Shown here one piece after another: positions 17,387-25,997 of a stretch of DNA of 64,000 nucleotides. The stretch is from UBA4877 sp002399285 (GTDB lineage Bacteria > Bacillota > Thermoanaerobacteria > Thermoanaerobacterales > UBA4877). The notes below the pieces were generated by a model. It was not told the DNA's origin and did no database searches. It was given only the letters and a program-made list of their open reading frames with translations. The position numbers were made by a program, and so were the translations under genes. Each line of letters starts with the position of its first letter. Within the stretch, counting starts at the first letter, position 1. The DNA is taken from the NCBI GenBank assembly GCA_036771835.1, contig DAIPGN010000002.1, forward strand, positions 1 through 64,000, in the 5' to 3' direction.

Positions 17387-18019
17387 CTACGCGGAGGGTA
17401 CCTCCGACACCCGGCTTATACCGCTGTTTATGGATACCATATAGCTTTTGCCCGCCGCCTGCGCAAGATGCTGATTGTGGCTCACCATTATCACCTGAAA
17501 ATCGCCCTGGCCGGTGAGATAGCTTAAAAAGTTGGCTACGTTGGGGGCGAACTCCTCGGATACCTGTTTTGCCGGTTCATCCAGTATGAGCACGCCGTGT
17601 CCCTGCATCATGGCGATCCTCAGGGCCAAGGATATGACGTCCACCACGCCGCCGCCCCTGGCGTCCTGCGGCCTGGTCTTCACCGACTCCTGCCCGCCGT
17701 ACTTGGATTCCACATAGAATTCCGCCTGCGGTCCCGACGCGTTGTCCTCCAGCTCTATTATGAACTTGAGGTCGTTTTCAAAGACGTACTGAAGGGCCTG
17801 GGTCACTATGTATTCCATATCGCCCTTTGCCTGTTCCCGGGCATACTCCGCGGCCATTTCCAGAAGCTGTTTCACATTTTCCTGCAGCTCCTTGGTCTTT
17901 ACTATATCGTTCAGACTGTCCGTATCCTTTTTCAGCGTATCCTCCAGCTGATCCTTCTGTCCCCTGCGCCTGTTATATATTCCCTCCAGTGCGGATATGC
18001 TGCGTCCCAGATCATCCAT
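17387..18019 (-). CDS. C-terminal ATPase half of a split Rad50/SbcC protein
   Basis: A 210-residue protein. Residues 1-65 are coiled-coil; the ABC signature region is DARGGGVVDVISLALRI (119-135), Walker B is GVLILDEPA (142-150, catalytic Glu148) and the H-loop is VSHNQ (180-184). It lacks Walker A, which is in the separate N-terminal protein encoded two genes upstream. Its start lies 3 bases after the stop codon of the small coiled-coil gene, and the GGAGG site overlaps that gene's end, indicating translational coupling. Together the pieces rebuild one Rad50 head and arm. Last gene of the NurA-HerA-Mre11-Rad50 operon. Confidence 0.85.
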   Translation of the reverse strand: MDDLGRSISALEGIYNRRRGQKDQLEDTLKKDTDSLNDIVKTKELQENVKQLLEMAAEYAREQAKGDMEYIVTQALQYVFENDLKFIIELEDNASGPQAEFYVESKYGGQESVKTRPQDARGGGVVDVISLALRIAMMQGHGVLILDEPAKQVSEEFAPNVANFLSYLTGQGDFQVIMVSHNQHLAQAAGKSYMVSINSGISRVSEVPSA

Positions 18020-18022
18020 ACC

Positions 18023-18271
18023 CTATCCCTCCAGTATATCCCACGGTATCATCGAGTTTATCTCATCCAGCTGTGATTTGAGCTGGGCCTCCAGCTTCGC
18101 GATCTCATCCTCCAGGTTGTCCGGGTCCACGCCCAGCGAGGTTATCTCAGACAGTATCTCTTCCTTTTGCTTAGTGAGCATCTCTATTTCCGTCTGAGCC
18201 TTTACCCGCTTGTTCTCAGCATCCTTGACGGCCTTCTGCAGCCTCGCTATCTCATTTTCATAATTCTCCAT
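18023..18271 (-). CDS. Small coiled-coil protein between the Rad50 halves
   Basis: An 82-residue, highly charged protein that is helical throughout with heptad-like spacing (ENEIARLQKAV, LTKQKEEILSEI, LEDEIAKLEAQLKSQL), with a possible turn at GVDPDN. It has its own AAGGGGG ribosome binding site. By position it corresponds to the part of the Rad50 descending coil just after the zinc hook, so it may pair with the N-terminal protein's coil and dock to the C-terminal protein. It has no CxxC. A frameshift origin is unlikely because each piece has its own start and Shine-Dalgarno. Confidence 0.75.
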   Translation of the reverse strand: MENYENEIARLQKAVKDAENKRVKAQTEIEMLTKQKEEILSEITSLGVDPDNLEDEIAKLEAQLKSQLDEINSMIPWDILEG

Positions 18272-18286
18272 GCTGTTTTCCCCCTT

Positions 18287-19576
18287 CTATCTGAGTTCGG
18301 CAATGATCGTCTCCGCCGTGTGTTCGTCTATGCGGCTGCCGCATACCGGGCACCTGCCTATGTCTTTCAAAACCTTCCCATAATCCGTCAGATATCTTTC
18401 CTTTTCGTCCCGCGCCCTTTGCTCTCTCAGCCGGGCGGTCCTTATGTTGTTTTCGATACCGGACAATTTAGCGAAGCGGCTCTTCAGGACGGCCAGATTT
18501 GAAACCGCCGCTCCCGTTTGCTGCAAATGCTCATGGCAATCCTCGCACGCTTTTAATTTCTTAAGACTGGCCTCGCATCTTTCGGCTGTGGCATTGAGAG
18601 CTTTGAGTTTTACATCACAGTCCCTCATGCGGCCCAGCCTGCGGCTCAAATCATTCAGACTGCTCACTCCCTTGGATATATCCGCCGTATCCCGGGTATT
18701 TTGCAGCACGGCGGACGAAATACCGGTCCGCTTTTGTATATCCTTCAAGCGGGCATAGTCACGGCTCAAAGTTACAAACTTTGAGTATACGGCAGCCAGT
18801 TCCGCTATGCCCTTTTCTGGGAGGTCAGCCAACCTGTTTTCCGTGCGCCTGTCCACTTCTATACGGGCTTCCAGCTTGTCCAGTTTATCATAGGATACCC
18901 TGAGTTTGCCGAGCTTGTCCTTCAGTATCTCCGTTTCATTGTATTCCGTTTTGATCTTTGGAAGGAGCTGTTCGAGCATGTCCAGATCGCCGAAGTCTTT
19001 AAGCTCGCCGGTGATTCTCGATATGCTTTCATTCTTGCTCCTCTCCTCGGCCGACTTCTGCTTTATTTCCAGAGAGACGTCCCTTATGGCCTTGTCTATT
19101 ATGTTGACCCCGCTCAAATAGCCTATGGTCTTTGCCTTGGTGGGCTTGCTCTCCGAGAGCAGGAAGGGGCCGTCCAGCTGCTCGCTCAACGGCAGCCGGA
19201 GCGACAGGTTCTCATCCAGCTTTACGGACGTTATGCCGTGGGCATTCAATATCTCCTTGGGGACGCCCCTGCCGAAGGATTCAAAGACATACTCGTCCTC
19301 CCCCTGCCTTAGTACGTATCTGTTCTTCTTTCCCCTCTCCCTTATGATGACGGTGCCGTCGTCCAAGGTGAGGGTGACCCTTACCTCGGAGGCACCCACC
19401 CTTATAAACTCGTCTCCCTGAGGCTCATTGAAAAGCACCCATTTGAGCGCCCTTATTATGGCCGACTTGCCCTGATCCGACGCGCCCACGATCACGGTGA
19501 AATTTTCGTCGAAGTCTATGGTGGTGTGTTCATGGGACTGAAAGTTCTCCAGGGTAAGGCTTTTAAACTTCTTCAT
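18287..19576 (-). CDS. N-terminal half of a split Rad50/SbcC protein, ending at the zinc hook
   Basis: A 429-residue protein. It begins MKKFKSLTLENFQSHEHT, with Walker A VGASDQGKSAIIRALKWVLF (about 31-50) and a Q-loop region, then a long coiled coil from about 150. The C-terminus has CPVCGSRIDEH, with zinc-hook cysteines at 409 and 412, only 17 residues before the stop. It therefore has the ascending arm and hook but no signature or Walker B. The start is the ATG 7 bases after GGAGG, overlapping the Mre11 gene by 14 bases. In intact Rad50 the hook dimerises two molecules; the same is expected here. Confidence 0.88.
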   Translation of the reverse strand: MKKFKSLTLENFQSHEHTTIDFDENFTVIVGASDQGKSAIIRALKWVLFNEPQGDEFIRVGASEVRVTLTLDDGTVIIRERGKKNRYVLRQGEDEYVFESFGRGVPKEILNAHGITSVKLDENLSLRLPLSEQLDGPFLLSESKPTKAKTIGYLSGVNIIDKAIRDVSLEIKQKSAEERSKNESISRITGELKDFGDLDMLEQLLPKIKTEYNETEILKDKLGKLRVSYDKLDKLEARIEVDRRTENRLADLPEKGIAELAAVYSKFVTLSRDYARLKDIQKRTGISSAVLQNTRDTADISKGVSSLNDLSRRLGRMRDCDVKLKALNATAERCEASLKKLKACEDCHEHLQQTGAAVSNLAVLKSRFAKLSGIENNIRTARLREQRARDEKERYLTDYGKVLKDIGRCPVCGSRIDEHTAETIIAELR

Positions 19577-20546
19577 CTGCCGCACCTCCCGATTCGTCCG
19601 CCAGCGCTATCCTTCTCAGGGCTTCTTCCTTAACGCCGCTCTCTATATCCTCATTGGCGGCTATCTCGTCTATTATATCCCTTATGTTGACGGCCCGGCC
19701 TATGCCGGAGGTCCTTATCTGCCTCGCGAATTCCTCCAGCTTTTCCCGGTGCATGCGGGTCGCCTCCAGCGCCGTCCTGTCCAAGACCTCCTCGCCCTTC
19801 TTTGCGGTCTTGAGCCTGCGCTTTTTTACATTGATTTCCCCGTCTATATCGATGATCACGACCTGCGGCATTCTCTGTATCTCGGACAGGTGATTGGTGA
19901 TCCTGGCCAGGCCTCCGGGATTGATGATATACCTGCCGCTTTGTATAACGTCCTTAAAGCCGGCATGATTATGCCCGGCCAGGGTTATGTCCGCCTTAGT
20001 GTCCATTATCGCGTCTATGGTGGTATATCTTACCCCCTCGAACATCCTGACGTCGGTGAGAAAGCCGTGGACCATGTGTATGGCGACGTCCGCCTGCTTG
20101 TCCTTCACTATATATCCATCGCCCGAGCCGTCGTCCAGGCTGTATATGAATTCCTGACCGGTGAGCTGCACCCTTGTACCGTCTTCCTCCAGCATGACCC
20201 TTTGGCCCGGCCTTATCAGGCTGACGATGCCGATGGAGTTTAAAAACCCTATCATCGTCCTGTCTAAGGTGTCGGGATTGTGTCCATACATGTCATGATT
20301 TCCCGCCACCGCATAAATTGGTACGTTCATTCCTTTCAGTATCTTCACAAAGCGCGTTGCCACCGATATGGAGGGCATGGGGCTGTCAAAGAGATCGCCG
20401 CCGCACAGGGCGTAGTCTATGCTCTCCTCGCCTATGATATCGCCTATCTCGCAAAGCTTAGCCTCTAAGGTGTCGGGAAAGTTATCCTTCCTGTTGGCCG
20501 GGGAGTTTCCCCTTATATGTGTATCGGTAAAAAACAGAAACTTCAT
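19563..20546 (-). CDS. Mre11/SbcD-type DNA repair exonuclease
   Basis: A 327-residue calcineurin-like metallophosphoesterase. Metal-binding motifs in order: FTDTHIRG (Asp7, His9), CGGDLFD (GD motif), AGNHDMYG (GNHD), HMVHGFL and AGHNHAGF. The Mre11 nuclease processes DNA ends with the Rad50 ATPase. It overlaps herA by 4 bases upstream and the Rad50 N-terminal gene downstream, so the complex is made from one transcript. The C-terminal helical region (about 230-327) is the likely Rad50-binding part. Confidence 0.92.
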   Translation of the reverse strand: MKFLFFTDTHIRGNSPANRKDNFPDTLEAKLCEIGDIIGEESIDYALCGGDLFDSPMPSISVATRFVKILKGMNVPIYAVAGNHDMYGHNPDTLDRTMIGFLNSIGIVSLIRPGQRVMLEEDGTRVQLTGQEFIYSLDDGSGDGYIVKDKQADVAIHMVHGFLTDVRMFEGVRYTTIDAIMDTKADITLAGHNHAGFKDVIQSGRYIINPGGLARITNHLSEIQRMPQVVIIDIDGEINVKKRRLKTAKKGEEVLDRTALEATRMHREKLEEFARQIRTSGIGRAVNIRDIIDEIAANEDIESGVKEEALRRIALADESGGAADEEV

Positions 20547-22399
20547 GACCTCGCCTCCGTTATCATCTCGCCCAGCGGCGTCCTCTCCCTTTTGGCCCGG
20601 CCGCTTGCCACCAGGTCATCGACCGCCTGCAGTATGTCCTCCCTTGTAAAGACCATGCCGGTCTCTTCCTTGGCCGCTTCCATGACCGATTTCAGGTTGC
20701 CCAGATATACCGGTGTCTCCTTCAGGATCACCTGCTTTAGCCGGCTGTCCTCCGTCTCGTAGTCCCTCTCCAGCTCCTCGAAGGGATTTACCGCATGGGG
20801 GCTTACCGTCTTGGCCGCCCTTATCCTCACCGCCGTCGTACGGCCGGTGACGGCCGAGGAGATAAAGGCGCTGCCCGAGGCCATATAGGGAAGCCGGTTC
20901 GCCTCGTCGGGGCTGATATCCGTCTCCTCCTTTATGGTGGCTATATCCACCGATCTTACCGTCCTGAATATGATCTTGGTGTTCAGCTGGGCGGTCACCG
21001 TATCGTCCAGCAGGGCCGGACGCTGTGTGGCCAGGATGAGGAATACCCCGTACTTCCTTCCCTCCTGCGCTATCTCCCTTATCACGTCCTTTGCGGGAGA
21101 CTGGGAAGCGCGCGGCGCGAAGTTATGGGCCTCGTCGGTCGCCACCACGAAGGGAGGGAATTTCTCCGCCTTTTCACCTGAGAATTCGCTGTCCCTGTAC
21201 TTCCTCCGCCTGCCGTAGAGGTTCTTTATGAGATAGGAGGCAAATACGGTAAGCACCCACAGGGATGAGCCCCTTACCACGCATGTCTTTCTGCTGCCTA
21301 TGGCCTTGAGTATGGGCTGTATATTATATTGGAACATATTCTCCCGCGCCACATTGTTGAGTCTCCAGAGTATGGCCTTGACCGTCCCGGAATAGGGCAC
21401 GGCGTTGCCGTAAGCGTCGATGAGCCCGAGGTATCCGGCAAGCTTGGCGCGGTCCTCCGTGTCATCCTTCATGCCGCGGAAGATCCTGTCCCTGCCCATG
21501 TCCAGGGCATCGGCCAGGTCTATCAGCCTGTCCCTGAATGTGGTAAAGGTGTCCTTGTTCTTATAAAGGGTCCTCGCGGCGTTCTCCATGGACTCAGAAA
21601 TGCTGCCTCCCGAAGCCCTGAGGATGTTCACCAGATCCTCCTGCGTAAGCTCGGTAAAGTCTATTCCCACATCCTTGCCCGCCGTGAATATCTCATAGCA
21701 GCCGCCGAAGTCTTCCGCAAAGCCGTCCGGTATCCCATCCATGGCATTGCCGAACTCCATCTCAAAGTGCGGGTCGAACACCACTGTAGGTATCTTCTTC
21801 TTCATAAGCTCCTCCAGTATCACCCTGAGGCCAAAGGACTTGCCCGATCCCGACCCGCCGAATATGCCGATATGCGGATACTCGCTCATGGCCTTGTAGT
21901 CGAATATGAAGGGAACTCCGCTCTGCGGCAGTATGCCTCTGTCCCTCTCATAGAGGTATGCGATATTTTCCAGCTCTTCCGGCATACCCTTGGAGACCTC
22001 TTCCGTCCCCATGATGGCGCCCAGGGTAAGGCCCTCGGAAGGACCCCGTTTTACCAACAGCTCCCTTATCTCCGCGAATTCCGGCAGCCTTACGCTGCTT
22101 CCTACCTCCGCCGGGGAGGTCAGCATGTCCAGTATCCTGACCTTGGCTAAGTGGGTGGATTCGTCCTCTATGGAAAAACCCACCTGCTTCATAAACTCTA
22201 AGGTATCCCTGTCCACAAACCCGTTTTTCTCCCCAGCCATGGGTATGTATCTGTTGAAGGAGGCGGTCGCCACCACCTCGCCCTTTATATCCCCGTGCTT
22301 GCCGCCCTGTATGATAAGCAGCTCGTTTATGTTGAACCTCCTGTCTTTGGAAGCCACATATACAAACTGTTCCGTCGTCGAACCCACTAACTGCATCAA
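20543..22399 (-). CDS. herA: HerA-type DNA translocase/helicase
   Basis: A 618-residue hexameric FtsK/HerA-class ATPase. An N-terminal beta-barrel (HAS) domain (about 1-110) is followed by Walker A FGGSGSGKS (about 180-188), Walker B VVATDEAHNFAP and the ILATQRPALLD motif, with a winged-helix-like C-terminus (TREDILQAVDDLVASGRAKRE). HerA threads DNA ends to the NurA nuclease. Four-base overlaps (ATGA) with nurA upstream and mre11 downstream show a tight operon. The cluster is best known from archaea but is present in some Clostridia. Confidence 0.92.
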   Translation of the reverse strand: MMQLVGSTTEQFVYVASKDRRFNINELLIIQGGKHGDIKGEVVATASFNRYIPMAGEKNGFVDRDTLEFMKQVGFSIEDESTHLAKVRILDMLTSPAEVGSSVRLPEFAEIRELLVKRGPSEGLTLGAIMGTEEVSKGMPEELENIAYLYERDRGILPQSGVPFIFDYKAMSEYPHIGIFGGSGSGKSFGLRVILEELMKKKIPTVVFDPHFEMEFGNAMDGIPDGFAEDFGGCYEIFTAGKDVGIDFTELTQEDLVNILRASGGSISESMENAARTLYKNKDTFTTFRDRLIDLADALDMGRDRIFRGMKDDTEDRAKLAGYLGLIDAYGNAVPYSGTVKAILWRLNNVARENMFQYNIQPILKAIGSRKTCVVRGSSLWVLTVFASYLIKNLYGRRRKYRDSEFSGEKAEKFPPFVVATDEAHNFAPRASQSPAKDVIREIAQEGRKYGVFLILATQRPALLDDTVTAQLNTKIIFRTVRSVDIATIKEETDISPDEANRLPYMASGSAFISSAVTGRTTAVRIRAAKTVSPHAVNPFEELERDYETEDSRLKQVILKETPVYLGNLKSVMEAAKEETGMVFTREDILQAVDDLVASGRAKRERTPLGEMITEARS

Positions 22400-23340
22400 A
22401 ACGCAAACCTCCTGTCCCTCTGGGGCCGGAAAAGCCCCTCCTTTATATCCCTGTCCAGAAAGGAATCCACCATGGCCTCCACCTCCCCGGACCTTATCTT
22501 GGCCTCGCCGTCCACTATGTCCAATATCAGCGGTATACCGCGGCTGGACGGCGGAGTCAGCGACATCAGGAAACTTACGGCATCACCGGCCGTGCCGCCG
22601 TCCTCCTCAAAAAAATCGTATGCCACGGGATTGGGGTGCAGAGACGGCCGGGCAAAGACCGTATACAGCCCCTTCTTGAACTGCGCCTCATCTCTCACCC
22701 GGAGCACCTCATAGGGCTGCAGGATGCCGAACAGCAGCTCCCTGTCATCCTCCACGGGAAAACCGAGGCCGTCCCGCAGTCTTCTCGCCATATCAAAGGT
22801 ACCTATCTCCTCTATGACGCCCACGCTGACTATGCCCTTCTCTCTGCAAAGCCGCCTGTATTCCCCGAATATATCTCCAGCCTTGTCCATATACCTCAAA
22901 AAGCCGCCGTCGAAGATCACCAGCGACGGAGAGAACCGCTTTACGCCCTCCATGGCCGCCCTTACCTCCATCTCAGCCATCCTTCCGTCCCTTATATCCT
23001 TCATTATATCCTCGTTGTCCTCATCGCCGTAGCTTTGCATATCCAGAATGGGCGTGTAGATGTCGTTTAAAGTGATGCGCTCATTGCCGCAGGAATAAAT
23101 AGCTAATGATCTGAAAAAGTTGATTATATAGGGAAATGATGACCCATAAGAATTGAATGAACCGTCCACTGCAAGAACGCTGCGTATCCAGTCCGGCTTG
23201 CGCCCGCGTTCCGCCATTATGATGCTTCCCAGCTTATCCTCTATGGCAGCCCTCATCACATCACGGGAAGCGCCCGCGTCCCTCTTCTCCCGCAGCACGC
23301 CGTTTACCTTTTTGAGGCTCTCTCTGAGGTCGTTCTCCAT
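22396..23340 (-). CDS. nurA: NurA-domain DNA nuclease
   Basis: First gene of the operon, 314 residues. The NurA nuclease motif is visible as LAVDGSFNSYGSSFPYIINFF (about residues 53-73, metal-binding Asp), with VIFDGGFLRY and SVGVIEE as further core strands. NurA is a 5'-3' nuclease that works inside the HerA hexamer to resect DNA ends. GAGGTG lies 9-10 bases before the ATG. Confidence 0.88.
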   Translation of the reverse strand: MENDLRESLKKVNGVLREKRDAGASRDVMRAAIEDKLGSIIMAERGRKPDWIRSVLAVDGSFNSYGSSFPYIINFFRSLAIYSCGNERITLNDIYTPILDMQSYGDEDNEDIMKDIRDGRMAEMEVRAAMEGVKRFSPSLVIFDGGFLRYMDKAGDIFGEYRRLCREKGIVSVGVIEEIGTFDMARRLRDGLGFPVEDDRELLFGILQPYEVLRVRDEAQFKKGLYTVFARPSLHPNPVAYDFFEEDGGTAGDAVSFLMSLTPPSSRGIPLILDIVDGEAKIRSGEVEAMVDSFLDRDIKEGLFRPQRDRRFAF

Positions 23341-23465
23341 AAATCATCACACCTCACAAAATGTATTCTAATACAGATTATATCAATAGATACTTTCATA
23401 TAAAGAAAAAGCTAAAAATATTGTATTTTTCAGCCTAAGGGTTTAATTTTTATTTTTTGTTTTGG

Positions 23466-23563
23466 TATAATATAAGTTAAAGGTGGCAACCGTACCGCAT
23501 AAGTGCGGCTGCCGCAAGGTAATTAAATTATATGATCACCCTGTGCCGGCAGGGTGATTTTTC
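23466..23563 (+). ncRNA. Antitoxin-like small RNA of a type I system (toxin partner lost)
   Basis: A TATAAT box at 23466-23471 is followed by an 86-base stretch with hairpins (GGTGGCAACCG, ACCGCATAAGTGCGGC) and the intrinsic terminator ATCACCCTG/CAGGGTGAT plus T run at 23535-23563. The facing minus strand keeps a promoter (TATAAT at 23605-23610) and the toxin mRNA tail (GGTGCGATAAAAAGTG) in a form similar to the toxin locus near 32.9-33.03 kb, but the toxin reading frame between them is gone. Identification as an antisense antitoxin is inference from this layout. Confidence 0.45.
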
Positions 23564-23660
23564 ACTTTTTATCGCACCACACCCTGCCTACGATTGCAAT
23601 TTACATTATATCATAAATATAGTAGCAAATATTCCGGATCATATACAAACCGGCCTAAAA

Positions 23661-25034
23661 TTATTTCTCTTTATTCTTAAGCATCTGGATCGCCGTCTCC
23701 AGAACTACGTCCTTGGGCTGGGGATGAGCCAGTTTGTCCATGGCGTCCGCCATATTGAGATATGTATAGCCGTCGAACACCCCCGTCTGCGAAAGACCGT
23801 GCCTCTTCTGAAACTGCTTCAAAGCCGTCTCCGTATCCCTGCCGAACGTCCCGTCGGGTTCATATGCAGTGTACCCCAAGAGTTTGAGCCTCTGCTGTAC
23901 GGCGAATACCTGCAGATTTGCGCTGTCTCTCTTGACCGCCGTGTTCCTGAGCGGCGCGAGATTGGAAAGATCGGGAACGGCAGGCGTATCGTTGGCGAGC
24001 TTAATGTCCGGGATAATGCCTATGCCGTCTATAAACCGCCCGTTGGGAGTGGCATACTTGGCCACAGTCAGCTTAAAACCGCTGCCGTCCTCTAACGGCA
24101 CCAGCGTCTGAACGGAACCCTTCCCATAGGACTGGCTGCCGATAATTATACCCGCCCCCGTGTCTTGTATCGCTCCGGCCAGTATTTCCGCTGCACTGGC
24201 TGTGTTTTCGTCTATCAGGACGGCCAAATTGAACTCCGGCTTTTCCAGGTTGGAATTATATATATCGGGCGGGGAGTTTTTATACTGTATCTTCACGATA
24301 GGTCCCTTGGGCACAAAGTGCTGGGCGACCTCGATGGTTTCGGGTATAAGTCCGCCGGGATTGCCCCTCAGGTCCAATACGAGGGACTTTATACCGTTTT
24401 GCCGCATGAAGTCCAGAACGGGCTCAAGGTTTTCCTCGGTGTACTCCGTAAACTGGATTATCCTTATGTAGCCGATGCCGTCTTTGACACTGTATCTGAT
24501 GGGGTTTAGCCTTATCTCGCCCCTTATCACGTCGACGAGAGACACTTCATCAGTACCGCCGCGCATTATGCCTATCCTCACCGTGGTGCCCTTGTCGCCT
24601 CTGAGAAGAGCGGACACCTTGTCCCCGGCCAGGCCGCCTATATCGGTGCCGTCCACGGATATTATCCTGTCCCCCGCTTTGATGCCTGCGACGTCCGCCG
24701 GCCCGCCTTTAAGCACTGCGGACACCTCCTTATACCCGCCGCTGTCGGACACGCTGATCCCCACGCCGTCATATCCTCCGCTGGTCTGCTCCTCAAACTC
24801 CTTGATCTCCTCGGGAGTAAAATACTCGCTGTACGGGTCCACGGCCTGAAACATACCCTTGAGAGCGCCCTTTACCAACTGATCCTCCGTCACGTTCCTG
24901 ACGGTGGACGACATGATGAACTGCAGCACGTAGTCCAGCATATCGGCATGGTAGTCCGTTTCTGCAAAGGCGCAGACAGGCATGACGAGCATGGCAATAA
25001 GTATAGTTAAAGCTATAATTTTTTTATATTTCAA
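23661..25034 (-). CDS. S41-family C-terminal processing peptidase (CtpA-like), exported
   Basis: A 457-residue protein. It has a signal peptide (cleavage near AFA, 22-24), a PDZ domain (about 88-160; GVGISV, AGIKAGDRIISVDG), an S41 catalytic domain with Ser280 in NTASAAEIL and Lys305 in SYGKGS, and a C-terminal peptidoglycan-binding domain (about 368-440; VQQRLKLLGYTAYEPDGTFG). The Ser/Lys dyad cuts exported proteins near their C-termini. In spore-formers such proteases also process sporulation signals. TTG start with GGGGG upstream. Confidence 0.92.
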   Translation of the reverse strand: MKYKKIIALTILIAMLVMPVCAFAETDYHADMLDYVLQFIMSSTVRNVTEDQLVKGALKGMFQAVDPYSEYFTPEEIKEFEEQTSGGYDGVGISVSDSGGYKEVSAVLKGGPADVAGIKAGDRIISVDGTDIGGLAGDKVSALLRGDKGTTVRIGIMRGGTDEVSLVDVIRGEIRLNPIRYSVKDGIGYIRIIQFTEYTEENLEPVLDFMRQNGIKSLVLDLRGNPGGLIPETIEVAQHFVPKGPIVKIQYKNSPPDIYNSNLEKPEFNLAVLIDENTASAAEILAGAIQDTGAGIIIGSQSYGKGSVQTLVPLEDGSGFKLTVAKYATPNGRFIDGIGIIPDIKLANDTPAVPDLSNLAPLRNTAVKRDSANLQVFAVQQRLKLLGYTAYEPDGTFGRDTETALKQFQKRHGLSQTGVFDGYTYLNMADAMDKLAHPQPKDVVLETAIQMLKNKEK

Positions 25035-25125
25035 TGGGTCTTCCCCCTTGCACGTACTTTTTTCTTCATTATATCATCAAACACATCCATTTGGTATATA
25101 TATTATGACATAAAAATAACCGGCT

Positions 25126-25291
25126 CAGACCGTGCCGAACCCGCCCAATCGCAAAATTGTACAGCTATTTAGCTTGCACGATTTGCCACGGTCTGCCGAT
25201 TTATCTACAACCTGACGTATGTTTAGCATTTTGCAGGTTTACTTCTTTGCGCTGTATTGCTTGCCGTGGTCTGCCGGTTTGTCTGCAGCCT
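25126..25291 (+). repeat. 171-bp element family, copy C (degraded)
   Basis: The first 89 bases (25126-25214) run from CAGACCGTG to CTACAACCTG with the middle deleted, and keep TTGCACGATTTGCCACGGTC. A second degraded right end (TTGCCGTGGTCTGCCGGTTT, ending near 25291) follows. It lies 27 bases beyond the stop codon of the hydrolase gene on the minus strand. Confidence 0.7.
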
Positions 25292-25317
25292 TAACCGGGA
25301 CCCGCTGTTTGTTATAA

Positions 25318-25968
25318 CTATCTATTGTAGAAATCCAATACATACAGCTTTGTAGTCTGCGGAAGACTGCCCGCCGTGACCTCCAGCTCGTCGCTTGAGA
25401 GTTTCTCTCCCTCCCCGTAAGCCTTTATGAATTGATCCACCGGCTTTATGGGCAGATCGCCTGAGGTGGTCTCCACGGCGTAATGCATCGGGATCAGGAT
25501 CTTTGGGCCGATCCTGCGTACCTCTTCGGCTATCTGCTCCGGCTCCAGGGTAAAAAATCCGCCCGCCGGGACGAACAGAACGTCGACCCCTGCTATCTTC
25601 TCTAAGACGTCGTCCCTCAGCCGTTCTCCCAGGTCGCCGAGATGGCAGAGCCTCACGCCGTCCACGTTATCTATGTCGAATATGATGCTTTTGCCCCTCT
25701 GACTGCCGCCTTTGCTGTCATGATTTACCTCATATCCGTTTATCTTCACGCCTTTCACGTTATGTTCGCCGGGAATGTCCACAACGGCCGCTCCCGGCCT
25801 TACCGCCTTAAGATAGTTGTGGTCGGAGTGCTGATGCGATACCGTGACTATGTCGGCCTTTAACTGCGGAAGATCATAGCCGACCGACGGATCGTAGGGA
25901 TCGGTCACGATCGTGATGCCTTCCCCCTTGAACATGAAGCAAGAGTGTCCGTAATACTTGATTTTCAT
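25318..25968 (-). CDS. Metallo-beta-lactamase-fold hydrolase (UlaG/UPF0173 type)
   Basis: A 216-residue cytoplasmic metal hydrolase. The metal motif is SHQHSDHN (His45, His47, Asp49, His50), with further ligands expected in GEHN, HLGDLGE and PMHYAVE. Its size and the opening KIKYYGHSCF are typical of small UPF0173-like proteins. The substrate is unknown. GGAGG lies before the ATG. It stands between a protease gene and an ABC exporter without overlap, so linkage to either is uncertain. Confidence 0.85.
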   Translation of the reverse strand: MKIKYYGHSCFMFKGEGITIVTDPYDPSVGYDLPQLKADIVTVSHQHSDHNYLKAVRPGAAVVDIPGEHNVKGVKINGYEVNHDSKGGSQRGKSIIFDIDNVDGVRLCHLGDLGERLRDDVLEKIAGVDVLFVPAGGFFTLEPEQIAEEVRRIGPKILIPMHYAVETTSGDLPIKPVDQFIKAYGEGEKLSSDELEVTAGSLPQTTKLYVLDFYNR

Positions 25969-25997
25969 AGTACAACGCCTCCATCCATATTATACCG

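Noticed and set aside
17387..19576. Rad50 pieces as one gene broken by sequencing errors
   Set aside because: Each piece has its own Shine-Dalgarno and start, stops are clean, and there is no overlapping-frame continuation as expected for a single frameshift.
23480..23530. T-box-like GGTGGCAACCG
   Set aside because: There is no specifier stem or downstream aminoacyl-tRNA or amino acid gene on this strand; the type I antitoxin layout fits better.
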